This document shows, piece after piece, positions 32,403 to 40,112 of a DNA stretch of 58,159 nucleotides (its first letter is position 1; each line of letters begins with the position of its first letter). The notes beneath the pieces were generated by a model. That model was not told the DNA's origin. It was given only the letters and a program-made list of their open reading frames with translations, and made no database searches. A program made the translations under genes and the position numbers. The DNA comes from Asaia bogorensis (GTDB lineage: Bacteria > Pseudomonadota > Alphaproteobacteria > Acetobacterales > Acetobacteraceae): contig CAMBRC010000013.1 of assembly GCA_945869965.1 (NCBI GenBank), positions 1 through 58,159 on the forward strand, in the 5' to 3' direction.

Positions 32403-33347
32403 TTACACTGGCATACTGCGCTTCTGATATGCTCGCCCGATCACCGAGGAATCCTCACGCCCACCGGCCAGCACCCGCACGCCGTCGTCGATGCGCTGCT
32501 TCACATTCTCCGGCCAGCACGACTCCAAAAACGCCAACCCATTCTTCTTGCAGGCCCGCAAAATCCGATCCCGAGCCGACTGCAACTCCGGCGGATAAGG
32601 ATTGTTGCGCATTCCCAGATACCCCAGCGAAAACCCCAAATCCCCCGGCCCGATCTCCGCATACGCCAACCCCGGCACCGCCAGAATCTCCTCGCACCGC
32701 GCCACCCCCTCCGGACTTTCCAACTTCACCCCCAACATCAACTCCCCCCGCGGATTCAACGGCCAGGGATCACACCGCTGCTTGTAGTCCACCACATCCA
32801 GCCCCCAGACATGCCCCGCCTCCGCCTCCGACCCTTGCCCCCGCGTCCCAACCCCCAAAAACCCAGCCCGAGGCACCACCTTCGCCCGCCCCGCCATCCG
32901 CTCCAACGGCGACGGCATCGCCGGATCAACCCCGATCACCCCAATCGGATACCGGCAAGCATCCACAAACGCCCGCACCGCCTCGGGCGTCTCCGCCTGG
33001 CACAAAATAATCCCATGCGCCCCACGCCCCAAAATCTGCCGGAACTGCCAGGCATTGTGCAGCACATTCGCCTCGGACGTTCCGTTCACCGGCGCCTCGA
33101 TCACCACCGTCGGCGTCCGATGCCCGCTGCGCGTCGGCCCCGCATCCACCAGCCCGCGCATGTATTCCACCAACCCCCCCATATCGAAGGCGCCATGCTC
33201 CATGCCGATATTGATATAGTCGGCCCAGGTCCCCGCATCCCGCAGCCCCGCCGCATGGCTCAGCTCATGCCCGGTATGATGCCCGGTATAATAAACCCCG
33301 ATATCCTGCTCCAGCAGCTCAATGCAGCGATTGACGCGCTTGACCAT
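32403..33347 (-). CDS. HpcH/HpaI-family aldolase (citrate lyase beta-like)
   Basis: A 314-residue TIM-barrel class II aldolase related to 2,4-dihydroxyhept-2-enedioate aldolase, acting on pyruvate-derived substrates with a divalent metal. WADYINIGMEHGAFD, TPTVVIEAPVNG, GAHGIILCQAETPEA, LMLGVKLESPEG (metal-binding Glu) and AEIGPGDLGFSLG (metal-binding Asp) are family blocks. Length is slightly above the usual 260-270 because of a central insertion around GQGSEAEAGHVWG. It stands alone. Substrate unknown. Confidence 0.8.
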   Translation of the reverse strand: MVKRVNRCIELLEQDIGVYYTGHHTGHELSHAAGLRDAGTWADYINIGMEHGAFDMGGLVEYMRGLVDAGPTRSGHRTPTVVIEAPVNGTSEANVLHNAWQFRQILGRGAHGIILCQAETPEAVRAFVDACRYPIGVIGVDPAMPSPLERMAGRAKVVPRAGFLGVGTRGQGSEAEAGHVWGLDVVDYKQRCDPWPLNPRGELMLGVKLESPEGVARCEEILAVPGLAYAEIGPGDLGFSLGYLGMRNNPYPPELQSARDRILRACKKNGLAFLESCWPENVKQRIDDGVRVLAGGREDSSVIGRAYQKRSMPV

Positions 33348-33405
33348 GACCGGTCCCCCTCGATTTGCGCCGAGGCTAGCACGCAGCCGCGAAAAGCCAG
33401 CAAGG

Positions 33406-33450
33406 CCTTCTTTTTGTGAACAAAAAGAAGCAAAAAAACTTCATTTGTTG
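33406..33450. repeat. T/A-rich repeat, single arm A overlapping a stop codon
   Basis: GCCTTCTTTTTGTGAACAAAAA then GAAGCAAAAAAACTTCATTTG matches arm A. It covers the stop codon (TGA at 33443-33441) of the EamA gene, so that gene's last codons and stop are provided by the repeat. No arm B partner is visible in the adjacent 60 bases. Confidence 0.8.
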
Positions 33451-34382
33451 GCGCCGATACCTGCAATCCGCAACAACCGCCCGTCGATCGCGGCAAGGCC
33501 AGCGCCGATCAGCGCCATGCCGGCCAAGGCGCGCGGCGTAACCGGCTCGGCCAATACCAGCGCACCAAGCAACAACGCGCTGGCAGGCAGCAGAAAGGTC
33601 ACCAGCAGCAGGTTGGTGGCGCCGGCGCGGGCGAGAATAGCGAAATAGAGGATGTAGGCCGCCGCCGTGCACAGCAACGCAATGCCCGCAAACGCCGCCC
33701 ACGCCGTCGGGCTCGGAGACGCCAAGGTCCAAATGCGATCGACGATCAGCGCCGCCGGCAAGACCAACGCCGTGCTGGCGGTGATCTGCCCGGTGGCGAC
33801 ATGCATCGGCGCCAAACCGCGAAAACGCCGGCCATACAGCCCGGCAAACGCGTAACTGATCGCGGCCAGCAGGCAGCAGGCCTGGCCCAGCGCATCCGCC
33901 TGCCCCAAACCACCCAGCAAGCCCAAACCACCCAGAAAGCCGGGCCCGACCAGCACAACAACACCGGCAAAGCCGCAGCCAACCCCGATGATCTTCGCAA
34001 CGGTCAGACGCTCATCGCGGCTGAGCGCATGGGCCGCGAGCACGGTAAAAATCGGCGTGGCGGCGTTAAGGATCGAAGCGAGCCCGCTCGGAATGCGGGT
34101 GACCGCAAACGCGAACAGCAGGAACGGCACCACGTTGTTCAAAAGCCCCATCACCGCAAACGCCCGCCACGGCATCGCCCGGGTCATCGGAGTCCCGCGC
34201 AGCACCAGCAACAGGTTCAGCGCCAATGCCGCGAAGCCAACACGGCCCAGCACAACCGTCAGGGTCGGCAACTCGGCGGCAAGCAGCGCGAAGAACAGGA
34301 AGGAACTGCCCCACAGCACCGAAAGCCCCAACAGCATGAGCCATTCCGTGGCACCCATGGCCGGCAATGCAAATGTGTTCAT
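33441..34382 (-). CDS. EamA/DMT-superfamily transporter
   Basis: A 313-residue inner-membrane permease with ten predicted helices in two EamA halves. WLMLLGLSVLWGSSFLFFALL opens the first half and LLAAISYAFAGLYGRRFRGL the second. Family members export amino acids or metabolites; no substrate is indicated. ATG 34382 was chosen; ATG 34406 is an alternative. The C-terminus (GIGANK) ends inside a T/A-rich repeat arm. Confidence 0.85.
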   Translation of the reverse strand: MNTFALPAMGATEWLMLLGLSVLWGSSFLFFALLAAELPTLTVVLGRVGFAALALNLLLVLRGTPMTRAMPWRAFAVMGLLNNVVPFLLFAFAVTRIPSGLASILNAATPIFTVLAAHALSRDERLTVAKIIGVGCGFAGVVVLVGPGFLGGLGLLGGLGQADALGQACCLLAAISYAFAGLYGRRFRGLAPMHVATGQITASTALVLPAALIVDRIWTLASPSPTAWAAFAGIALLCTAAAYILYFAILARAGATNLLLVTFLLPASALLLGALVLAEPVTPRALAGMALIGAGLAAIDGRLLRIAGIGANK

Positions 34383-34437
34383 CCGCCACCGATAGCAGCG
34401 CCGCATCCCCCCGGCCATCCGGCCATTGCGCCCACTC

Positions 34438-35046
34438 TCAACCGGGCTTCGCCAAACCCGCGACCCCCGGCAGCGCCAGCACCCGCGCCACCCAGTCCCG
34501 CACCCCCGGCCAGCGCGCCAGATCGAACTCCCCCTCATCCGCCGCCTGCGTATACCCGCACAGCGCCAGGTCGGCGACCGTCGGCCCCGCATCCGTCAGC
34601 CAGTCATGCCCGCCCAGCCGCCGCTCCATCACATCCAGCGCCCGGCCGCCCCGCTCCCAGCACTCCCGCAACCGCGCCATCTGCGCGTCCTTCTGCTTCA
34701 AATACGAAATAATATTCCGCGCCACCGCGATATACGGCTCATGTCTGTACTGCTCGAAGAACAGCCATTCCAGCACCCGCGTCCGCGCCAGCCCCGGCGC
34801 CGGCAGCCAACGCGTGCCCTCGGCAAAATGGCACAATATCGCGCAGCTCTCGCTGATGACCTGCCCGTCCGCCAGTTCCACCACCGGCACCTTGCCGTTC
34901 GGATTGCGCGCCAGGAATTCGGCGGTCCGCGTCTCCCCCGCATTGGAATCCACATCCACCCAGCGATATGTATGCCCGGTCAGCCCAAGAATGGTCGTGA
35001 CCTTCCAACAATTACCGCTGGCAGCGAAGCCATAGACCGTCAGCAT
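34438..35046 (-). CDS. Glutathione S-transferase family protein
   Basis: A 202-residue cytosolic GST. The N-terminal thioredoxin fold starts MLTVYGFAASGNCWKVTTIL, with the S/C catalytic position in SGNCWK, the cis-proline in NGKVPVVELADG and the glutathione-binding ISESCAIL. The alpha-helical C-terminal domain ends with WLTDAGPTVADLALCGY, containing the N-capping D. It follows recX by ten bases on the same transcript. Confidence 0.88.
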   Translation of the reverse strand: MLTVYGFAASGNCWKVTTILGLTGHTYRWVDVDSNAGETRTAEFLARNPNGKVPVVELADGQVISESCAILCHFAEGTRWLPAPGLARTRVLEWLFFEQYRHEPYIAVARNIISYLKQKDAQMARLRECWERGGRALDVMERRLGGHDWLTDAGPTVADLALCGYTQAADEGEFDLARWPGVRDWVARVLALPGVAGLAKPG

Positions 35047-35056
35047 CCGATGCCCC

Positions 35057-35635
35057 CTACGACGCCCGCGCCGCCCGCAGCAACACCTCTGCCTCCCCAA
35101 GCTCCATCCGCAACACCCGCATCGCAACCTCGCGCGAAAACCCCGCCCGGGCAAACCCGCCCAACTCCTTCAGCACCCGCGCCGCATCCCCCGCCACGGT
35201 CCGAAACGGCCCCAGCCGCCGCCGCCGCGCATGCGCCACCGCCGCCGCCAGCTCGGCTTCGGGATCGCTCCCCAACACCCCACGCACAAGCTCCCCGCCA
35301 ATGCCTCGCGCCGCCAGATACGCCGCCACCGCCCGCCGCGACCGCCCCGCCCGGTTCAGGCTGCGCGCCCGGCTCTTCGCAAACGCCGCATCGTTCACCA
35401 CCCCCAGCGCCACCATCCGGTCGGCCACCACCCGCGCCGCCGCCCGTGCCGCCGCCGCCGCCGCCACGCGGCCCTCATCCTGCTCGCCCGCCCGCAGCCA
35501 CCGCCCGATCCGCCGGTCCAGCACCGCGATCAACCCCGCCCGCGTGGTCCCATACCGCGCCAAATGCGCCAGCGCCGCCTCACGCAGCGTAGCTTCGGTG
35601 GGCGGCGGACCAGCGGGAGCAACAGGGCGGCGCAT
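35057..35635 (-). CDS. recX: Recombination regulatory protein RecX
   Basis: A 192-residue helical-repeat protein that modulates RecA filaments. It shows the RecX pattern of arginine-rich three-helix repeats: ALAHLARYGTTRAGLIAVLDRRI, LGVVNDAAFAKSRARSLNRAGRSRRAV, LAARGIGGELVRGVL. ATG 35635 begins the family region; ATG 35647 is four codons upstream. recA is not adjacent. It heads a two-gene unit with the GST and is divergent from argD. Confidence 0.8.
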   Translation of the reverse strand: MRRPVAPAGPPPTEATLREAALAHLARYGTTRAGLIAVLDRRIGRWLRAGEQDEGRVAAAAAARAAARVVADRMVALGVVNDAAFAKSRARSLNRAGRSRRAVAAYLAARGIGGELVRGVLGSDPEAELAAAVAHARRRRLGPFRTVAGDAARVLKELGGFARAGFSREVAMRVLRMELGEAEVLLRAARAS

Positions 35636-35860
35636 TGTCCAAGACATCGCACACCGCACAACAGGAAGGCGAGGGCGGAGCCCAGCCTTCCCGATGCCTT
35701 TGCAACGCCGCCATGCACCCACTCTCCGCCATTTGACTTCCCCCCGCCCCCCAGACCATTGTTTCCGCTTCCCCGGAACCGGCCGCACAGGGGTGCGCCC
35801 GGGTTCACCCCGCGGGAAAAGAACGTCCCCACCAAAGGGACCATTGAGGGTCACCCGGAT

Positions 35861-37054
35861 ATGATTTCCGCCCTGTTGCCGAACTACAACCGTGCCGATC
35901 TCGCTTTCGAGCGGGGCGAGGGCGCTTGGCTGTGGACGACCGACGGGCGACGATTCCTCGATTTCGGGTCGGGCATCGCCACGGCCTCGCTCGGGCACGG
36001 CAACAAGCACCTGGCCGACGCCATTTCGGCGCAGGCGCACAAGGTGATGCACGTGTCGAACTTGTATCGGATCCCGCAAGCCGAGCAGCTCGCCGCCCGG
36101 CTGGTGGCGAACACGTTCGCGGACACCGTCTTTTTCTGCAACTCGGGGGCCGAGGCCAACGAGGGCATGATCAAGATGGTCCGCAAGACCATGTCCGCGA
36201 CCGGCAAGCCGGAGCGTTTCGGCATCATCTGCTTCGAGGGCGCGTTCCACGGCCGCACCCTGGCGACGCTGGCGGCGACCGGCAACGACCACTACCTGGA
36301 AGGCTTCGGCCCGCGCGTTGAAGGCTTCAAGCACGTGCCGCTGAACAACATGAACGCGGTGCGCAACGCCATCGACGGCACCACCGCCGGCGTCATGGTC
36401 GAGCCGGTCCAGGGCGAAGGCGGCATGCGAACCGCCGATGTGCAGTTCCTGCGCGACCTGCGCGCCATGTGCGACGAGTTCGGCCTGATCATGGCGCTGG
36501 ACGAAATTCAATCCGGCATGGGCCGCACCGGCAAGCTGTTCGCGCATGAATGGGCCGGCATCGAACCCGATGTGATCTCCTCGGCCAAGGGCATCGGCGG
36601 CGGCTTCCCGCTCGGCGCCGTGCTGGCCAAGGAATGGGTCGGCAAGCACCTGGTTCCCGGCACGCACGGCACCACCTTCGGCGGCAACCCGCTCGCCTGC
36701 ACGGCGGGCAACGCGGTGCTCGACGTCATCCTGGCGCCGGGCTTCCTCGACGAGGTGATCGCCAAGGGCGAGCAGCTCACCGCGGGCGTGAAAAAGCTGA
36801 TCGCCGAGTTCCCGGGCATCTTCGCCGAATCGCGTGGCCGCGGGCTGATGCAGGGCATCAAGTGCGTGATCCCCGCCGGTCAGGTGCAGGTGGCGTTCAC
36901 CGGCGAGGGGCTGATGACGGTGACCGCTGGCGAGAACGTGGTGCGCCTGGTGCCGCCGCTGGTCACCACCGAGGCCGACATTGCCGAGGCGCTTGGCATG
37001 ATGCGCCGTGCCGCCTCGGGCCTGGCTTCGGCGGCCAAGGCTGCGGCGCAGTGA
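35861..37054 (+). CDS. argD: Acetylornithine aminotransferase
   Basis: A 397-residue class III PLP aminotransferase that makes N-acetylornithine in arginine synthesis (and may act on succinyldiaminopimelate). YLWTTDGRRFLDFGSGIA-like start, NSGAEANEGMIKMVRK (cofactor phosphate), CFEGAFHGRTLATL, MALDEIQSGMGRTG with D214, and the Schiff-base lysine K243 in SSAKGIGGGFPLGA. ATG 35861 was chosen from MISALLPNYNRAD; there is no strong ribosome-binding site. It is followed by argF 25 bases later. Confidence 0.95.
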   Translation: MISALLPNYNRADLAFERGEGAWLWTTDGRRFLDFGSGIATASLGHGNKHLADAISAQAHKVMHVSNLYRIPQAEQLAARLVANTFADTVFFCNSGAEANEGMIKMVRKTMSATGKPERFGIICFEGAFHGRTLATLAATGNDHYLEGFGPRVEGFKHVPLNNMNAVRNAIDGTTAGVMVEPVQGEGGMRTADVQFLRDLRAMCDEFGLIMALDEIQSGMGRTGKLFAHEWAGIEPDVISSAKGIGGGFPLGAVLAKEWVGKHLVPGTHGTTFGGNPLACTAGNAVLDVILAPGFLDEVIAKGEQLTAGVKKLIAEFPGIFAESRGRGLMQGIKCVIPAGQVQVAFTGEGLMTVTAGENVVRLVPPLVTTEADIAEALGMMRRAASGLASAAKAAAQ

Positions 37055-37079
37055 TGCGCAACAGCCCTAGGGGCGTGCC

Positions 37080-38063
37080 GTGAGTGGAGCGGCTTTGCGT
37101 CGCTCATCGGCGCAGGCTGGCACTATGGAGGGCGGGGCGGCTTCGGCGCCTCGCCACTTCATCGATATCCGTGACCATGACAGTGCGACGCTGCGGCACA
37201 TGCTGGATGTGGCGAGTGGCTATAAGCGAACTCTGAAGGCGGGCGGCGCCACGACCAAGCCGCTCGCTGGCAAAGTGCTGGCGCTGATTTTCGAGAAGCC
37301 GTCCACGCGCACGCGGGTGAGTTTCGAGGTTGGCATGCGCCAGCTTGGGGGCGATGTGATCAACCTGACCTCGGCGGACATGCAGCTGGGGCGCGGCGAG
37401 ACGATTGCCGATACGGCGAAGGTTCTGAGCCGATATGTCGATGCGATCATGATGCGGACCCATGCGCATGAGCGGCTATTGGAGATGGCAGAGCACGCCA
37501 CCGTGCCGGTGATCAACGGCCTGACCAATGAGAGCCATTCGGTGCAGCTGATGGCCGATGTGATGACGTTCGAGGAGCATCGCGGGCCGATCGCAGGCCA
37601 GGTGGTGGCGTGGTGCGGCGATGGCAACAACGTGGCCACCAGTTGGATCGAGAGTGCGGCGCGCTTCGGCTTCACCCTGCGGCTGGCCACGCCCGCGAGC
37701 CTGCGGCCGCCGGCCGAGCTGGTGGAGTGGGCGCGCAGCCAGGGGGCGAAGATCGAGCTGACCGACGACCCTGAGGCGGCCGTGATCGGCGCGCGCTGTG
37801 TGGTGACCGATACCTGGGTCAGCATGGGCGGGGAAGAAGGCTCCAGCCGGCACAATTTGTTGGCGCCGTATCGGGTCACCGGGGCGCTGATGGCCAAGGC
37901 CGCGGCGGACGCGATCTTCATGCACTGCCTGCCGGCGCATCGCGGCGAGGAGGTCACGGACGAGGTGATCGACGGGCCGCAGAGCGTGGTATTCGACGAA
38001 GCGGAGAACCGGCTGCATGCGCAGAAGGGCGTGCTGGCCTGGGCGCTGGGTGTAGCGGGCTAG
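37080..38063 (+). CDS. argF: Ornithine carbamoyltransferase
   Basis: A 327-residue transcarbamoylase that makes citrulline. The carbamoyl-phosphate motif STRTR is at 75-79 in [22 protein letters not shown] and [11 protein letters not shown] (from 282) form the ornithine site. The second phosphate motif, normally HPCQ, reads HSVQ at 153-156 ([13 protein letters not shown]), losing the proline. GTG 37080 or ATG 37125 may start it; the latter is closer to the usual N-terminus. argD-argF form an operon. Confidence 0.93.
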   Translation: MSGAALRRSSAQAGTMEGGAASAPRHFIDIRDHDSATLRHMLDVASGYKRTLKAGGATTKPLAGKVLALIFEKPSTRTRVSFEVGMRQLGGDVINLTSADMQLGRGETIADTAKVLSRYVDAIMMRTHAHERLLEMAEHATVPVINGLTNESHSVQLMADVMTFEEHRGPIAGQVVAWCGDGNNVATSWIESAARFGFTLRLATPASLRPPAELVEWARSQGAKIELTDDPEAAVIGARCVVTDTWVSMGGEEGSSRHNLLAPYRVTGALMAKAAADAIFMHCLPAHRGEEVTDEVIDGPQSVVFDEAENRLHAQKGVLAWALGVAG

Positions 38064-38084
38064 CCGCCCCAAAGTGGACGGGGC

Positions 38085-38123
38085 CTGGGGCGACGCCCCA
38101 GCGGGTGCAGGGCAGAGCCCTGC
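38085..38123. repeat. GC-rich double-hairpin repeat, copy 2
   Basis: CTGGGGCG-A-CGCCCCAG (38085-38101) followed by GCAGGGC-AGA-GCCCTGC (38107-38123). Same architecture as 32363-32400. It lies 21 bases after the argF stop and ends 24 bases before the next start codon, so it could insulate the sulfurtransferase gene. Confidence 0.85.
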
Positions 38124-38147
38124 CCTTGCTTTTTGGAGAGCGCATAC

Positions 38148-39020
38148 ATGGCAGGCTTTGCCCATCCGGAGCATCTCGTCGACACAGCCTGGCTGGCCGC
38201 GCATCTCGACGACCCCGACCTGGTGGTGCTGGACGTCACCACGCGGCTGGTGCCGGCGCCGGTGGTGGGCACCACCCCGATCTCCGCGCGGCCGGAATTC
38301 GAGCGCGGGCACATTCCGGGGGCGCAGTTTGTCGATCTCCAGGCGGACCTGTCCGACCCCGACCACGCGCTGCGCTTCATGATGCCGTCGCCTGCGCGGT
38401 TTGCGGCGGCGATGGCGCGGCTGGGGGTGGGGGACGAGACGCGGGTGGTGCTGTACAGCACCGATATCCTGTCGTGGTCGAGCCGGGTCTGGTGGCTGTT
38501 GCGGGTGTTCGGGCACGACAACGCGGCGGTGCTGGATGGCGGCTGGCACAAATGGGCGGCGGAAGGCCGGCCAGCGGAGACCGGCGCCGGGCGATCGCGC
38601 CCAGCGGGCAGCTTCACCGCACGCGCGCCGCGGCCGCTGATGGCCGACCGGGACGAGGTGCTGGCGGCGATTGGCGACGGCGCGGTGTGCACCATCAACG
38701 CGCTGCGGCCGGATCAGCATACCGGGGCTGGCGGGGTGCATTACGGGCGGGCGGGCCGGATTCCCGGCAGCGTGAACGTGGCGGCGGGACAACTGGTGGA
38801 TCCCGCGACGCAGACCCTGTTGCCGGCGGAGGTGCTGCGGGCGCGGTTCGCGGCGGTGGGGGCGCTGGACCGGCGGGTGATCACCTATTGCGGCGGCGGG
38901 ATCGCGGCGAGTGCCGATGCACTGGTGCTAACGATGCTGGGCCACACCGATGTCAAGCTGTACGATGCCTCGCTGCTGGAATGGGTGGCAGACCCGGCGT
39001 TACCGATGGACGTCGGTTAG
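38148..39020 (+). CDS. Sulfurtransferase, two rhodanese domains
   Basis: A 290-residue tandem rhodanese (thiosulfate/3-mercaptopyruvate sulfurtransferase). The first domain (10-140) has VVLDV, FERGHIPGAQFVDL and no active cysteine. The second (165-290) has GRAGRIPGSVNVAAGQLVD and the persulfide cysteine C248 in ITYCGGGIAAS. ATG 38148 follows TTGGAGAG. A six-residue active loop CGGGIA fits the family. Confidence 0.88.
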   Translation: MAGFAHPEHLVDTAWLAAHLDDPDLVVLDVTTRLVPAPVVGTTPISARPEFERGHIPGAQFVDLQADLSDPDHALRFMMPSPARFAAAMARLGVGDETRVVLYSTDILSWSSRVWWLLRVFGHDNAAVLDGGWHKWAAEGRPAETGAGRSRPAGSFTARAPRPLMADRDEVLAAIGDGAVCTINALRPDQHTGAGGVHYGRAGRIPGSVNVAAGQLVDPATQTLLPAEVLRARFAAVGALDRRVITYCGGGIAASADALVLTMLGHTDVKLYDASLLEWVADPALPMDVG

Positions 39021-39051
39021 AGTTCTGATACCGGAAGTAGAAGGGAGAAGG

Positions 39052-39156
39052 CTGGGCTCTGCCCAGACCCGCCAGGGGCCAAGCCCCTAGACCTTAATTC
39101 TTTAGTATTGGGTTTCCAAAGGCCCTCGGCCTTTGGCGGGTCTGGGCAGAGCCCAG
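39052..39156. repeat. GC-rich cruciform element with nested hairpins, copy 3
   Basis: A perfect 23-base inverted repeat (39052-39074 and 39134-39156, CTGGGCTCTGCCCAG plus ACCCGCCA) encloses AGGGGC-CAA-GCCCCT and AAAGGCC-CTC-GGCCTTT hairpins and an AT-rich centre. Each outer arm is itself palindromic (CTGGGC-TCT-GCCCAG). It lies 31 bases 3' of the sulfurtransferase gene and is followed by GGTTTTTCTTGC. Confidence 0.9.
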
Positions 39157-39220
39157 GTTTTTCTTGCTTCTATCAGTCAAAGTCACCTGTGGGGTTGGTG
39201 TGGTCCGGAGGATTACGGAA

Positions 39221-40069
39221 TCACGCCAGCGAAACCCCTTCCAAGGTAATCCGGTGCATCAACCGGCGCTGGCCGTGATAGTCGTTCAGCGCGAAATGCT
39301 GGGTGGCGCGGTTGTCCCAGAACGCCATCGAGCCTTCCTGCCAGCGGAACCGGCAGGTGAATTCGGGCTTCACCGCATGGCGGTAAAGATAGCCCAGCAG
39401 TGACTGTGACTCCTCCGCCGTCCAGCCCTCGAAATGCAGCGTGAAGCCGGGGTTCACATACAGCGCCGAGCGCCCGGAAATCGGATGCGTGATCACCACC
39501 GGATGCACCGCATCCTGCGTCGCCGCCTCGACGTTGCCCAACCGGTCCTTTAACTCCGCTGGCCGGTCGGCCTTGGCGCCGAACACGTGCCGGCTCGAAT
39601 GCACCGCCCGCAGCGTATGCAGCGTCGCCTTCAAGCCGTCCGACAGCGCATCGTACGCGGCGTACATGCTGGCGAACATCGTGTCCCCGCCGGCCTCCGG
39701 CACTTCGCGCGCATACAGCACCGAGCCCAGCGCCGGGATCTGGTCGTAGCTATGGTCGGTATGCCAGCCGCCGCCGATATTCTTGGTCTGCTCCGGCTCC
39801 TTGCGCACCTCGGCAATCTGCGGAAAGCCCGGTGCAGCCTTGAAGAACCGGTTGATGTTGATCGGCGCGAACTGCCCGGCAAAGGCGATGTGCTGCTCCT
39901 CGCTCAACACCTGGTCGCGAAAGAAGATCACCCCATGCGCCCCCAGCGCCTCGCGCAGCGCCGAAACCGTCCCCGCCGGCAATGGCCGGGAAAGATCGAT
40001 GCCGCGAATCTCGGCACCCACGGCGCCGGAAACCGGCGAGACCATCATCTGCTGCGCGTCCATGTCCAT
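39221..40069 (-). CDS. TauD/TfdA-family 2-oxoglutarate dioxygenase
   Basis: A 282-residue Fe(II)/2-oxoglutarate oxygenase. Iron ligands are H103 and D105 in GGGWHTDHSYD and H258 in WDNRATQHFA; the 2-oxoglutarate arginine is R269 or R273 in GQRRLMHRI. HGVIFFRDQ and NPGFTLHFEGW are family blocks. ATG 40069 follows GGCAGGGG. It is the last gene of the LpoA-kinase-PepN transcript, 43 bases after pepN. Substrates of the family include taurine, sulfonates and aryloxyacetates; none is indicated here. Confidence 0.88.
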   Translation of the reverse strand: MDMDAQQMMVSPVSGAVGAEIRGIDLSRPLPAGTVSALREALGAHGVIFFRDQVLSEEQHIAFAGQFAPININRFFKAAPGFPQIAEVRKEPEQTKNIGGGWHTDHSYDQIPALGSVLYAREVPEAGGDTMFASMYAAYDALSDGLKATLHTLRAVHSSRHVFGAKADRPAELKDRLGNVEAATQDAVHPVVITHPISGRSALYVNPGFTLHFEGWTAEESQSLLGYLYRHAVKPEFTCRFRWQEGSMAFWDNRATQHFALNDYHGQRRLMHRITLEGVSLA

Positions 40070-40112
40070 CCCCTGCCCATTTCCCCCAGCATCACGCCGC
40101 CCCCAAGCGCGG

